DNA of 64,000 nt. Source: Septoria linicola (taxonomy: Eukaryota; Ascomycota; Dothideomycetes; Mycosphaerellales; Mycosphaerellaceae). This document shows positions 20,847 to 31,831 of the stretch, piece by piece (position 1 is the first letter of the stretch; every line of letters starts with the position of its first letter). Both the position numbers and the translations under genes were made by a program. The stretch spans positions 1,798,001-1,862,000 of the forward strand of contig CP099427.1 in assembly GCA_024114885.1 (NCBI GenBank), written 5' to 3'. Below the pieces are notes generated by a model that was given only the letters and a program-made list of their open reading frames with translations, made no database searches and had not been told where the DNA came from.

Positions 20847-21886
20847 CTAGACGGCACTCGCTTCCACCATCTCGACACGACCTTCTCTCCTTGCCCAGAA
20901 CTTTGTGAGATCGCCAACAGGCAATTTCCACTTGAAGCCAACCGAGTCGACTACTTGTATGAAAAGAAGATACCATCCACAAAGTGAGCAGACGAACCAG
21001 CAACCTCCTCCTCCCTATCATCAAGCTGTCAGTTGCATCGTCTCATGTAAGGCGATGGACCAATCAACTTACCTGGAGAAGACGGTCATATAGCACAGCA
21101 TCTCCAAGTGCTTGCTCCCAGAATGCACCAGCGATGAGGAGGAAACCCAAGGCGATGCTAAAGAACACCATCATGAAGACTGCATTGATGCGAACAGCAC
21201 CGACAAGGAATACGAGGCTGACCATGCCTGCTGCGAGTGGCCAGAATGCTATACAAACATGATCGATTAGCGTACGTGATAGAGCAATAGACAGATGATG
21301 ATTACTAACCAAGACTCGCCCAGAAGCTGTCTTCTTGTAGACCAGATCTATACAATCCGTCGGCTGTATATGCTCCGCTGGCGTTGTAGAAAGGGTGGAG
21401 TGTGGCTGCCCAGCCAAACAGAATTCCACCTAATGACCAGTCAGTTCTCCGCGAGAAGACGCCAATAGCTCGCATATATGCAAGTCCTTATCATGCTAGT
21501 CCACCTAGGTACTCACCGTAGAAGAAGAACACCACAAACGAGAACGTATTGCCCAAGAAGAATTCCAGAATCCCACCGACCCACATACACGGACCTCCGA
21601 GGAAGTAATAGACACCACTATCACGCATCGAAACGTGGTCAGCGAGTCACTCCGATTCACCTTCACTTTCCAATCGAAGAGAGACAACAAGTCGAGCAAC
21701 TCACATCGTCGCAGTGCCCAACCCGCCACTCCCCCTCCACCCCATCAACTGACACGCTAACGGCGTCAACGCAATCACAAACCCCGTCAGCGCCAAAGGC
21801 GTCGGATTGCCAAACGTCTTTCTCAAATCACCTTTGACTTTACTTGGAGGCTGGAGGTAGAGCCGCTCAAAGAGCTCAGGCGTCAT
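20847..21886 (-). CDS. GPR1/FUN34/YaaH family membrane protein (acetate transporter-like)
   Basis: Five exons (21705-21886, 21517-21617, 21310-21429, 21073-21248, 20847-21014) join to 248 residues with every intron GT-AG. The family signature NPTPLALTGFVIALTPLA opens the first transmembrane helix. Exon 2 gives the conserved GVYYFLGGPCMWVGGILEFF followed by LGNTFSFVVFF. Later exons give FWPLAAGMVSLVFLVGAVRI and a last helix with GGGGCWFVCSLCGWYLL, then the LPVGDL motif. Six helices are expected. Characterised relatives (Ady2/Ato1, AcpA) take up acetate; the substrate here is inferred from the family. The gene is intact. Its many short exons mean that no single open frame shows the whole protein. 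Confidence 0.9.
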
Positions 21887-22856
21887 GGTGATGGAGCCTG
21901 CGGTGCGAATCCGCTCATGCGTCGTTCCGATCGACCGTCCGGCTTACTGTCAGACAGACAGATCGAGGAGATTGAGGTATAGACTCTCGGTGTTAGGATG
22001 ATCGTGTGAGAGATCACTAATTGTTGGCCTTGGCATTTGGTCTGCTGCCTCTCCAGCTTTGAGCTTGATACTCGCTCCATCTGGGGGTCAAGTCTTCGTA
22101 TAATCTGGGTGTCACGGGCAATGTCTGGAGTACGGTGTTGCGTTCCGTTTCTGTATCCTGCCTTCGAGAGGTCCTACGCCAAGACATCCACGTTCGTCAC
22201 CACGACGAGACTTGACATGCGGTCGATGTCGTGATTGCAAGGTCGTTCGTGACCACGACGTCGAACCAGATCCAGTAAGACTAAGGCCACATAGAACAAG
22301 AGTCTGGGGTTCCCCATGGGGTGACATTGCGGAGAGAATCCATTACTACGATCCGTGCAAACAAGGTGCTGACCGGAGCATTTAGCATCGCTCAAAATCT
22401 GACATTCGGTCCGCATTGAAAGTCAGAGCAGCGTCTGCAGTTTGAGGTATTGCTCACTCATACGCACGAGATATCGTATCCATGGTACACGTGATGCAAT
22501 CGGACGAGTTGTTCCGCTGACTCCGGTACAGGGCTTTGGACGTCGGCTGTGATATGTAAGCAGGATCTCATATTCGGCGTAGAGAGATCACGGATCGTCA
22601 GAGTCGAATCGCAAGCGGGTGATGTTCGTAACTTGCTGCAATTCTAGTCCTCAGCGATTTTCTGTGCCGGGACCAGACCTACCGCACACAACAACAAGCT
22701 GGACTTTAGCTTCACGAAGTCTTCTGTTCTCTACGACGGTCCCGGTGGTGGCCAAACTTCCAAGAGCAGCACTTGACGATCGAGTGTTGTAAAAGAATTG
22801 TCATTTCATTCGCATGAATCGTACTCTTCCTTCCTCTCCATCATCACCCATCGACC
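21887..22856. other. Intergenic region
   Basis: About 1 kb between the transporter start and the synaptojanin-like gene 3' end. It holds the promoter of the former. No supported coding sequence was seen. Confidence 0.4.
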
Positions 22857-25800
22857 TCAACTTGGCTTCAAAGGAACCCAGCCGCCCAACTCTTCCCCAT
22901 CACCAAGATTGTCGTCCATTATCGGCGCAGTAGGTCGTCTCGCAGGTAAAGCAGGTGCTTTCTCGTCGGCCTCCGCTGTGTTTGTTGGCCTCCTAATCGG
23001 GACTGCGTCGCTTCCCCAGCTAGTCGTCTTCACCACCGGCTTCCGAGGAGGGGGCGGCATTGGCGCCGGATCCCGCTTCTCTATATCTCCATTAGCTCGA
23101 ATCGGCGGTGGAGGTGAAATGACACTTCTGGTAGTGTTTGAAGGGGTATTATTCGCCCGTCTGGGTTCGGGCGGCGGAGGGACAGACTTCACCGAAGAGG
23201 TAATAGAGGATGCTTCAGACCCCGATCGGAGGAGGTTGGGCTTCGTTGGCTTTGGTGGTGGAGCAGGCTTGCGATTGGTCTGCTGCAGCTGGGTTTGGGC
23301 AACTTCATCCGATTTTCTTTCCAAATTGGTGGGCCCAGCACCCTGTTGTTTTGCCTGAGTAGCTCTCAGTGGCGGGGGTAGCTTCCTAGGCACGACCTCA
23401 CCTCTGGGCGGGCCCAGCTGCGGCACAGCCTTGTTAAAGCTGCCACTGACGCTGTAGAGACTCGCTGGCCGGGAAGGTGGCGTAGTACCAGGCTTCTCTA
23501 CCTTGACCCAGTCAGGCTCATTGGTAGGTGTGAAGGGGTTAGACGGCCGCGCTGGGTTCGGTGCATGGCCAGCACTTGGCGGCTGCACAGTCGATCGTGC
23601 TGGCATGCTGTTGTCAAGCCACCACTTTCTCTTGTCAGAACTAGCAGGAGGCAAGCCTTCTTCTATCGACTCGTACCCATAGAGTGACTCATCATCGCTA
23701 TCGATTGTAGTAGCACCTGCAGTATGCCCAGCAACAGCTGCTCGCCGCTTGCCATAAAGCTGGTTGCTGATGCGATCCTTCTTTACCTGATCAACGACGC
23801 TGACTGTGCAAGAGAAGAGAGCCCAGACTGGCTTATGATCCGAGAAACGGAGAGGCGCAGAATCGTAGTACAATTGGCGAATATTGTCTCCTTTGGTCAG
23901 GATGCGATCGCACCAAGCTGGAATTCGGGCTTTGTCAGATGTGTCGTACTCATCGGTACCAATATTGAACTTGTATGTCGGCAGGAATGTAGGCGTCTGC
24001 TCTGAATAATGCGGAAATACTTTCCCGTGCACCATTTGCAGATTGAGCTGATCGTTCTCATACAGCTGTCCAAGATCTCGCTTTTTGATTAGCTGTCTCG
24101 CTCGATCGTTATCAAGTCCGATGCGATAGTTGAAGTCTCCGAACCAGATGACAGTCTTGTGGTCATCGATAGATCTGTTGCGCTGGAATCGAAGTCCGGA
24201 TGAGATGGTGCGATAGTCCTGGTTCCGTTCGTCGTAGTTTCCAAATCCAGCAGCCAAGTGGGCAGTAACTAAGCAGATCGACGTGTCTGCGAACTCCATG
24301 CGGATTGCTACGGCACCTTTGTTGCCAGCCATTCCACTGAGGCCAGTCTTCTTGACTGCGCCCTCCACGTTGCGGATCATGGGAAGAACGCTTGCCTTCA
24401 CGAAGACCGAGAGTGATGCGCCGACCAGTTGACCGCCTCTAAGCATCACATAGTCCTCGCTGCCATGTTTCTGGGCATTTGCATTCAATGTGTCGCGAAC
24501 GGCTGTCTCCCACATCGAGCGGCGAACAGGATCGGTAGATAGAATCTGGTTGACATCGAGGTCGACTATTTCCTGGAAGGCCACAGCTACAACTTCGGGT
24601 ACCTTGAACTCATCCTCGACGTCTGGACACAGCCAGGGTCTGAGATCCTCTTCGATGCCATGAGTTTTTCCGTTGAGGTTGAAAGTGCCGGCCCAAATGT
24701 TGATCTTGCCGGGACTGGTGAACTCCGGCGCTCTGCGACTGAGCTCACCCACTACCCAGTCGTTGATGGGGTCGTACAAGTGCACAGGCATCTGGCCAAC
24801 CAGACGTCCAAGCAGCATATCCATTGTACTTTGCCGACCTTTGTCCTCCACATTGTTGATGTAGAACCTCTGAGCTGACTTCCTGATATCAGCCAGAGTG
24901 CCTGCCAACGACATCTTGCCAGATCTGGTGAAAGACGATTTGAGCGCTCCTGTGCCAGCATAGATTTTGGACAGTGCGTCGCCATTGTCTGCCCAAAGCA
25001 TGCCATGTCTAGCCCAGAAGTCGGACGTAGGTCTCTGTTCCCCACGCTGCATCAAGAAGATTTCGAACGCGATCTGCGAGACGATGGTCTGGACCAAGTT
25101 TGTGCGATCGAGACAGTCCAAGCAGTTTGTTCTGAACACTCCTGCTTGCTTGAGAACCTCGTTCTGCCCAATAACTGAATGTTTTCGTCCATCCTGGTGC
25201 ACGATCTCTGTTGTCTCTTCAGACAGGTAGTACTCGAAGGCAAGTGCTGCTGATTCGATCCATCTTCTTATCCCACTGGCGGCCTCATATCCATTAGGTC
25301 CTCTGGTCTCAGCATGGAAATCGTAGTTGACCGGGATGATGTGTTTATGTTCCGACTCGGCGCCCTTTTCGTGATCGTTCAATGTACTGCTGTCAATGTG
25401 GTGCATGTACTGTCTGGTCAATTGCAGCTCTTGAGGCTTTTCTTCGCTCAGCAGATTCACAACTACAATATCACCATAATTCTCGGACAGTCTCTGCATG
25501 TGCTTGTCAAATGCAGGCTGTGTGGCCTCTACCGATCTGGTGACTTGGATCTTCTGTTGCCCAGGGAGGCCGGAAGACTGCTCCCAGAAGAGCGGGACGC
25601 TTCCTCTGCACTGTACGTACGAGAAGCACAGCTGATCAGTTGTAAAGATCGTCTCCGTTTCTGAGAAGTTTGCCACGTTGCCGTCATCGTCTATGCCTCT
25701 GGCATTGAACCTGGTCCCCGCCCTTCGACATGACAGTCTTGAGATCAAAGTCATGTTGCTCGGAAGTCCTCTGTAGACTCTCCTCGCGGGTGAACTTGAA

Positions 25801-26546
25801 GCTGGAACAGGGACAGTTCCGGCGAACCCTCTGATCGCGGACGTCAAGATCCTGCTCGCATCTAGGGCATCCTTCTCTCTACTGCTTAGCCTGCTCCGGA
25901 AGTCAACCAGCGGCTGGATCATGTATGTGTTCCACAGAAATCCAGCATCAAGGCTGTCGATTGAGATCGTACTTGCCTCAGCAGGGCGATCCTGGACTCT
26001 TTTGGTGAGGTCGAAATCCGCAGAGTAGTAGAACGTGCCTCCGGAGAGCAGCTTCTTCAGCGCCATGCAAGGGTGCTCCAGTAATGGCTCCCTATGGCCT
26101 CCATGGTCGAAGCCGTCGGCATCAAGTTGATCTGTTGGAAATGGATTCACTTGGTCGTGCAGTAAGTGATCGTATTGACTCGAATTGAGGCAGTGGAATT
26201 CCACGGCCAAGATCCTGTTCACGCGCTCTCCAGGTCTGACCTCTGCCACTTTGGAGCTTCCGTTCACAACACAAAGAAAGACATCACCATCAATAGTCAC
26301 CAGACCCAGCGTTCCTTGTATCGACAGTGAAGAAAGCGTTCTGTACCCATTCATGTCCTGCTCTCCCCATGGGGAAAATTCGACAATGCATCGTGGCGTG
26401 CCGGACTCGGAAATGGAAGTCGAAGAGCCAAACTTCGTTTGCTGGCCAGTGGTAGAAGGGCTGTGTCGGAAGATCAGAACATGGCTGTCAGTGGCTAGCG
26501 CAATGGCCCTTTGAGGCCCGTCGCGCAAGAATACTCGGATGGACAT
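22857..26546 (-). CDS. Synaptojanin-like phosphoinositide phosphatase (Sac1 + 5-phosphatase)
   Basis: Single-exon gene of 1229 residues with the domain order of yeast Inp52/Inp53 and animal synaptojanin. The Sac1 domain has the catalytic C-x5-R-T/S loop in FRTNCLDCLDRTNLVQT (near residue 477). The inositol 5-phosphatase domain has IWAGTFNLNG, VAVAFQEIVDL, WFGDFNYRIGLDN (near 800) and PAWCDRILTKG (near 875). The last 250 residues are a Pro/Lys-rich tail (PPPPRKPV, ALPARRP) suited to SH3 binding. The family dephosphorylates PI(4,5)P2 and monophosphates at the plasma membrane, endocytic sites and endosomes, and acts on actin and clathrin traffic. All motifs are intact. Which yeast paralogue is closest cannot be decided from motifs alone. 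Confidence 0.94.
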   Translation of the reverse strand: MSIRVFLRDGPQRAIALATDSHVLIFRHSPSTTGQQTKFGSSTSISESGTPRCIVEFSPWGEQDMNGYRTLSSLSIQGTLGLVTIDGDVFLCVVNGSSKVAEVRPGERVNRILAVEFHCLNSSQYDHLLHDQVNPFPTDQLDADGFDHGGHREPLLEHPCMALKKLLSGGTFYYSADFDLTKRVQDRPAEASTISIDSLDAGFLWNTYMIQPLVDFRSRLSSREKDALDASRILTSAIRGFAGTVPVPASSSPARRVYRGLPSNMTLISRLSCRRAGTRFNARGIDDDGNVANFSETETIFTTDQLCFSYVQCRGSVPLFWEQSSGLPGQQKIQVTRSVEATQPAFDKHMQRLSENYGDIVVVNLLSEEKPQELQLTRQYMHHIDSSTLNDHEKGAESEHKHIIPVNYDFHAETRGPNGYEAASGIRRWIESAALAFEYYLSEETTEIVHQDGRKHSVIGQNEVLKQAGVFRTNCLDCLDRTNLVQTIVSQIAFEIFLMQRGEQRPTSDFWARHGMLWADNGDALSKIYAGTGALKSSFTRSGKMSLAGTLADIRKSAQRFYINNVEDKGRQSTMDMLLGRLVGQMPVHLYDPINDWVVGELSRRAPEFTSPGKINIWAGTFNLNGKTHGIEEDLRPWLCPDVEDEFKVPEVVAVAFQEIVDLDVNQILSTDPVRRSMWETAVRDTLNANAQKHGSEDYVMLRGGQLVGASLSVFVKASVLPMIRNVEGAVKKTGLSGMAGNKGAVAIRMEFADTSICLVTAHLAAGFGNYDERNQDYRTISSGLRFQRNRSIDDHKTVIWFGDFNYRIGLDNDRARQLIKKRDLGQLYENDQLNLQMVHGKVFPHYSEQTPTFLPTYKFNIGTDEYDTSDKARIPAWCDRILTKGDNIRQLYYDSAPLRFSDHKPVWALFSCTVSVVDQVKKDRISNQLYGKRRAAVAGHTAGATTIDSDDESLYGYESIEEGLPPASSDKRKWWLDNSMPARSTVQPPSAGHAPNPARPSNPFTPTNEPDWVKVEKPGTTPPSRPASLYSVSGSFNKAVPQLGPPRGEVVPRKLPPPLRATQAKQQGAGPTNLERKSDEVAQTQLQQTNRKPAPPPKPTKPNLLRSGSEASSITSSVKSVPPPPEPRRANNTPSNTTRSVISPPPPIRANGDIEKRDPAPMPPPPRKPVVKTTSWGSDAVPIRRPTNTAEADEKAPALPARRPTAPIMDDNLGDGEELGGWVPLKPS

Positions 26547-27128
26547 CCTCGGTTTTGTGGCTCATTTCTTCTAGGTATGTCGCTTATTGTCGCATGTTGA
26601 TTGTGCACTTGGGTTCGTGAGGGATAGGTTCAGTGTTTGAGTGTTGTGTTTCGGAAGGGCGACTTGTTGCGAGTTTTGTTTCACGGCCCTTTCGTCAGGC
26701 AAGAATGGAAGCCGTAATGGTTGATGGTGGTTTCGAAGCCGAGTGGCTGTGCACCGTGTGGCGCGGACTCGGCGTCCCGATCTCACAGGGCGATAAATAA
26801 GAAAAGTGAGATCAAGAACGACTCAACACCGCCGAAGCTGCGAAGGACAGAGTGCAGGGTGACATTTGCGCAGAGCCACATGTGTTGGAAAGGTGAAGAA
26901 GTCTACGGTATGCTGAACAAGGGTGGTTTGGAATAGTACAGTAGTCTATGGTAACATATGTACTCATTACAAGGCCGTGAAGACGCACAAATCATTCTCT
27001 CGCACAAAACGCCATGCTGAAGACAAACCCAACGTGTCTATAAGCAGCCAGGTGCTCACGACTCGCCACTTGGAACATGAACGAGCCGCCACACCTTTCG
27101 TTGCGTTAAATCCGCGACCAACCACTTA
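26547..27128. other. Intergenic region
   Basis: Upstream of the synaptojanin-like gene, holding its promoter. No supported gene was seen. Confidence 0.4.
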
Positions 27129-28070
27129 TCAACGCTTGATTGATATTTGTAACTCACGATCGAAGCTATCTCTGGGTCCAGGAGCGCCAGAGTCGCGTCT
27201 GCTACTGACACTTCGATGCCTGCTGAAATTGCGAACGGGCGGTGGCGCCGGGGCATCAACGTAGCGATAAGTCTCCCAGTCTGGAGGGGGACGCACATAT
27301 CTGCGGACCTCGCGCTCCCTCTCATGCATGGAGTATGCGCTCGGTGGAGGCGGTGCGCTTGATCTCCTACTGCCTGATGTTTTGTGTGTGTAATTGGACT
27401 TCGACCCCGACTTCACTCCACTACTGGAGCTGGCGCTGCTACCACCACCGTCCTCGTTCGTGACTTCGACATACGTGCCCGCCTTGGACTTCTTTGACCC
27501 CGCATTGCTAACAGGTGGGGGCGGCGCTTCGGTGGGAGCTTTGCTCTTTGCTGCACTTGGAGCAGCTGACGCTGCTTTACTGGGCGCCTTGCTTGGCGCT
27601 GCAGTGGGCGCTTTGCTTGGAGCTGCAGATGGTGCCTTGCTCTTGGGCGCACTGGGAGCTGCTGAAGGCGCCTTGCTCTTCGGTGCGCTGGGTGGTGGTG
27701 GTGGCGCTTCAGGAGCTGCGCTCGGAGCTTTGGATGGAGGCTTCGACGACGCCGGCGGTGGTGAAGCAGCTGATGGAGCCTTTGACGGCGGCTTCGAGGG
27801 CGGAGCTGGAGGCGGTGGAGGAGCAGCCGATGGCACCTTTGTCGACGGAGGATAGAATGAGCCTGGAGGGGGAGGTGGGGGCAAGGCCGCAAATGGCGGT
27901 GGAGGAGGCACAGATGGGGCCAGAGGCTCGGGCGCTCGTCGTATATATGTGCGTTCTATGCGCCGCACTGGCGGAGGCGAGGGAGAGTATCGTCGACTGT
28001 ATCTCCTCGTTGTCTTGGTATATCTCGGCGCTGGAGGCCTGTAATCATCGACGTGCGTAGGCCAACACAT
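27129..28070 (-). CDS. Low-complexity Pro/Ala/Ser/Lys-rich hypothetical protein
   Basis: Open frame of 313 residues from an ATG at 28068-28070. The N-terminus is rich in Arg/Tyr/Pro (YTKTTRRYSRRYSPSPPP). The middle, about residues 75-175, is a tandem low-complexity array of SKAPSAAP-like units, visible at DNA level as GGCGCC/GGAGCT-rich repeats at about 27530-27850. The C-terminal third is Ser-, Arg- and Pro-rich with YSMHEREREVRRYVRPPPDW. No enzyme motif, signal peptide or membrane segment is seen. The opposite strand is also open through the repeat because of its composition, but the minus reading has the more protein-like ends. An upstream first exon cannot be excluded. Confidence 0.5.
   Translation of the reverse strand: MCWPTHVDDYRPPAPRYTKTTRRYSRRYSPSPPPVRRIERTYIRRAPEPLAPSVPPPPPFAALPPPPPPGSFYPPSTKVPSAAPPPPPAPPSKPPSKAPSAASPPPASSKPPSKAPSAAPEAPPPPPSAPKSKAPSAAPSAPKSKAPSAAPSKAPTAAPSKAPSKAASAAPSAAKSKAPTEAPPPPVSNAGSKKSKAGTYVEVTNEDGGGSSASSSSGVKSGSKSNYTHKTSGSRRSSAPPPPSAYSMHEREREVRRYVRPPPDWETYRYVDAPAPPPVRNFSRHRSVSSRRDSGAPGPRDSFDRELQISIKR
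27540..27850. repeat. Degenerate coding tandem repeat (Ser-Lys-Ala-Pro-Ser-Ala-Ala-Pro units)
   Basis: Imperfect tandem copies of a unit of roughly 24-33 nt within the low-complexity gene. Each includes variants of gcnccttgctct or ggagctgc on the plus strand. Such arrays often differ in length between strains. Confidence 0.6.
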
Positions 28071-28840
28071 TGAGTGGCTTTGAGAGTCTGCTTGCTGTCG
28101 CTGCCGTGATAATTGTATGTGCAGTCACATATGTACATGTACCAATTGAACGAGAGCACTGGCTGCACGATGTCGCGTAGCACAAGAGCACGCGAAGGAA
28201 AGAGGCGAGAGACAGACAGCACCTACCGGGTCTGCGGGAGCAATGAGCATGTTATAGGGCACTTGGGTGGTGAGTTTGGCGAGCAGTAGCGCACGAGTGT
28301 GTGGCCCCAAGCTGGTGATAGTTGGCTGCCGCGCATGGATGGCATGTCTTTCGCGCGATGGCCGCGCCTTGTTTTTTGTGCTTTCGCGAGGCTGTCTGGG
28401 AGTGGGAAGCACTTTCTAGTGCCGGAATAATGAATTGGGCAGCTGCTCCGTTTCGTCATCGTCGCACGCACCTCTTCGCACCCAACAGCCGGCGCCACCA
28501 TTCTCGACCGACATGATGCGCATGCAGCGTGTGCTGGCTGTGTATCGGCATGCAGCGCAGAGCAGCAGTACGTACGTTAGCGTAGGAGTGAGGCCCAGAC
28601 GGATCGGTGAGTGTGCTGGGGAGAAGAGGAAAGACAGAGTTCAGGATGAAGCTTGGAGATCGATGCCATCATTCCATCAATTCCACTTGCCGTCGGCATT
28701 TGTCGTCCGGCGCTGTCTGGTCCTGTCTGGTGCTGTCACTTCACCCTGCCCGCCCGCTGCTGAGCGGCACTGTAGCATGTGAAAGTCTATTTGCGCGAGA
28801 CAAGCAGTAGACGACGCGTGATCAGTGAGACCATGCCAAT
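28071..28840. promoter_or_regulatory. Intergenic region between divergent low-complexity gene and rcy1
   Basis: This region holds the promoters of both genes. A possible upstream exon of the minus-strand gene could lie here but could not be fixed by splice sites. Confidence 0.35.
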
Positions 28841-31831
28841 ATGAGCGGCCAGTCAACGCCAGTGCTGGGCAGCTCCAATGCGCAAAAGCGACATTCGCGC
28901 AACCCGTCCACGTTCGATGCGCTGAAGAAGGTGCAGATCAACGGTGGGAGCCATGGACGGAGCAGCGAGCATGTCTTCAGCTCGCTGCGGGCCACGCAGA
29001 TGGTGGAGTCGAAACCACTGCTGCCAGCCGAGTTATTAGCGACCATATTGGACTATCTGCCCGTGTCTGACCTATGTCGCTTCGCGCGTGTCTCTCGCAG
29101 ACTGCGGGAAATGGTGTACGACGACACACGATGGATTCAAAAGTTGAAGGCGATGCGTGCATGGAACGAGGCAGAGGCGAGACAGCGTGTCGAGGAGGCC
29201 ATGAAGAGAAAGACAGAGGCGCAGTTGGCGAAGCAGGCGGAAGAGTCGAGGCGGACGGGCGTCAGTCAGCCGAGCAGTGCCAATGGCACGTCTGCCAGCG
29301 GTGGCAGGCAACCGACTGCCAACGTGACCATGTTTGATGCAGGAGTGGAAGAAGAGCGCTACAGAAATTCGATCGAGTCTCAGCACAAGTCTCCGCTCAA
29401 AAAGCGTGGAGCGCTTGCCGACGGGTTCGATGAGCTGACAGTCAACGGTACTCCTGCCTCACCCTCGAGGACGATACAGCAAGCAGACCCGCAATCGGCA
29501 TTGCATGTGTTCGAGCGTGTGAGGTCCATTCGCGGCTATGCCAGGCAAGAGTTTGGCAAGATCTATGGAGCGCTTGGCCCCATCTACCTAGATCTTGCGC
29601 GCACAAAAGGTCACTCAGACGCACAGATCTTTCGCACATATCGTGATCCCGAACAGCAGGCTCAAATACTCTCGAATCTCAAACGTTTTGCACAATGCGA
29701 CATCTCACACGATTGGGAGGCACGCGAGGAGCGCCTGGACTCCATGATCGGCGTGTTCGAAAACGCCATCCTGCAGGAATTCGAGCAAGGCTACAATGCC
29801 GATGATGTGACGGGGCGTATGCATCGTTACGCGCACGTGCTTGTTGCATTGAATGGTGGCAGTGCGGCGATCGATGCATTCATCTCGAATCATGCCATTA
29901 TGACGAAGACAAAACGACTGGGGCAACCACCGGACTGCCTCGAGGGATGCGCGCCTGGCCACGTGGACCTCAATCCAGCACAAAGATTCTTTGAAGGCCT
30001 AGCATCGGCCATGATCCAACAGGCTGGTGTCATCGACGCGACATTTCCGGCATCAGTAGATATTCTTACGCCCTTCTGGAATCGGCTGTGCGAGGAGGTC
30101 ATATCGGAATATCTTACCGCACTGTTCGACGAGGCACATTCTCGTGGCACCGAAACATATGTGAAAGCCGTCGCGGGTACGTTCGGCCAAGCACTGCGGC
30201 TGGTGTCATCGCTGAAGGCGACCAAGGCCTCTCCGGTATCTTTCCAAAATGACTCGAAGCAGACACTAGTCAGATGTTTTGACAAGCACGTCGACTTGTA
30301 TCTTGCTGAAGAGTTCGAAGTGTTTCGCAACAAGGCTGAGTCTGAAGTCAGCCAATGGGAGAAAGAGTTGTCCGAGCAAGAAGCATCGACGGAGGCATTC
30401 TACATGTCGAACGTGAATCGTCAGGCAGCTAAGCGTGATTTCTTGTCGTCTTTCCGAAAGGTGATCATGATGCCGGTAAATATGTTTCCCGGGTCGACTG
30501 CAGCAAAACCAGCCAGCGTGGCAGATCGTTCATCGGCCGCGGGAGACTCGGGTGGAGTTGACACATCATACGCAGGTGGCCGTCCTGGCTCGCCAGCTAT
30601 GGGTGTCTCGCCTCTCCGACCAGGCACACCTGCCCAAGAAGCGCCGACCACAGAGCTTGCTGCGAAGACTGCTATTCTCAATTCCAGATTAGAAGGCATC
30701 AAATCGCTCTTCAGCGTTGAAGTTGCACTGAACTTGACACATCTTGCCAAGGCTTCAATCGAACGTGCTGCACTTATGATTGAGATGGGTGGAAAGGACG
30801 GTGAAGAAGCGAAGAAGCAGTGCTCGGCCATGTTCGTGACACTCCTCGACATTCTTGGCACGAGGCATGTGAGAAACGGCTTTGACAAGGCTGTAGGGCA
30901 TCTCGGGCAGTATAACCCCAGAGAAGTTCGCAAGTTCAAGGAAGGTACCAAGTCAAGCGAAGGTGTCGCTGCTGGGTCCAGCGCCCATATTGGCGTTGAG
31001 CCTTTAGTGACCTTTCTGGAGCTGGTCAACGTTGGTGACCTCATCCAGCAAATGATTGACGTGTTCTATACCCAGGAACTCATCGCTAAAAAGCTTATCG
31101 ACCGGGACGACTTCTTGGACCCAGCAGTCAAGGACAAGAAGAAGTTCGAGCAAATGCTCGACGAGCGTGTCGCAGCAGGTCTCAACAAGGGTATCGACGT
31201 CCTCATGGACGAGGTAGAATACATCTGCGCTACAACGCAGAAGCCTACAGACTTCAACCCCGGCAAAGACGATCCCATGATTGACATCGGCCCCACTTCC
31301 ACAGCCAAACAGATAGTGGACATTGTCTCCGGCCACACAGGTATGCTCGTTGGCAGCACAGACAAGAACATGCTCGACGTCTTCAACCAAGAAGTCGGAC
31401 TGCGGCTCTTCACCGCTTTGTGCAAACACTTCAAGCGACAACGCATTTCCGTCGATGGTGCCATCAAACTGATCTCCGACATCAATCATTACTCGCAGTT
31501 CATATCCACCCTTCGCCAGAAGCCTTTAATGCCGTACTATGAAGCTCTACGCGAATTGTCGCAGATCTTCCTCGTGTACATCGAGCCTCCGGCTACGAGT
31601 TACTTTCAAGCCAATGCCAAGGGCAAGAGGGCTAGTATCTTGAGTACCAAGGCTACGAGCACGCAGTTGCAAGCAAAGGAGCTCGCGACAATTGTGGCAG
31701 ATAGTCAAAGATTTCGTGGAATCTTCCCGGCCGAAGAGGTGTATGAGTTCGCTGAGAGGAGAGCGGATTGGTACATGGTCAAGGGAGATGTTGAGAGGGC
31801 CATGTATGGGGTGGGCTGCGTGCTGATGTGA
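28841..31831 (+). CDS. rcy1: Recyclin-1-like F-box / exocyst-Sec10-like protein
   Basis: Single-exon gene of 996 residues. After a Ser-rich N-terminus, an F-box lies at about residues 60-105 (LLPAELLATILDYLPVSDLCRFARVSRRLREMV). After an Ala/Arg-rich linker, a long Sec10-like helical region runs to the end, with YARQEFGKIYGALGPIYLDLA, FENAILQEFEQGYN, CATTQKPTDFNPGKDDPMID and LRQKPLMPYYEALRELSQIFLV. This order is that of yeast Rcy1 and fission yeast Pof6, which bind Skp1 and act in recycling of membrane proteins from endosomes to the cell surface and in polarised secretion. The C-terminus (GVGCVLM) resembles a CaaX-type box, as in Rcy1. The gene is intact. Confidence 0.93.
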   Translation: MSGQSTPVLGSSNAQKRHSRNPSTFDALKKVQINGGSHGRSSEHVFSSLRATQMVESKPLLPAELLATILDYLPVSDLCRFARVSRRLREMVYDDTRWIQKLKAMRAWNEAEARQRVEEAMKRKTEAQLAKQAEESRRTGVSQPSSANGTSASGGRQPTANVTMFDAGVEEERYRNSIESQHKSPLKKRGALADGFDELTVNGTPASPSRTIQQADPQSALHVFERVRSIRGYARQEFGKIYGALGPIYLDLARTKGHSDAQIFRTYRDPEQQAQILSNLKRFAQCDISHDWEAREERLDSMIGVFENAILQEFEQGYNADDVTGRMHRYAHVLVALNGGSAAIDAFISNHAIMTKTKRLGQPPDCLEGCAPGHVDLNPAQRFFEGLASAMIQQAGVIDATFPASVDILTPFWNRLCEEVISEYLTALFDEAHSRGTETYVKAVAGTFGQALRLVSSLKATKASPVSFQNDSKQTLVRCFDKHVDLYLAEEFEVFRNKAESEVSQWEKELSEQEASTEAFYMSNVNRQAAKRDFLSSFRKVIMMPVNMFPGSTAAKPASVADRSSAAGDSGGVDTSYAGGRPGSPAMGVSPLRPGTPAQEAPTTELAAKTAILNSRLEGIKSLFSVEVALNLTHLAKASIERAALMIEMGGKDGEEAKKQCSAMFVTLLDILGTRHVRNGFDKAVGHLGQYNPREVRKFKEGTKSSEGVAAGSSAHIGVEPLVTFLELVNVGDLIQQMIDVFYTQELIAKKLIDRDDFLDPAVKDKKKFEQMLDERVAAGLNKGIDVLMDEVEYICATTQKPTDFNPGKDDPMIDIGPTSTAKQIVDIVSGHTGMLVGSTDKNMLDVFNQEVGLRLFTALCKHFKRQRISVDGAIKLISDINHYSQFISTLRQKPLMPYYEALRELSQIFLVYIEPPATSYFQANAKGKRASILSTKATSTQLQAKELATIVADSQRFRGIFPAEEVYEFAERRADWYMVKGDVERAMYGVGCVLM

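Noticed and set aside
27394..27855. Long plus-strand open frame of Gly/Ala/Leu-rich composition opposite the low-complexity gene
   Set aside because: Its composition is simply the complement of the Pro/Ala/Ser repeat. It has no non-repetitive ends or motifs.
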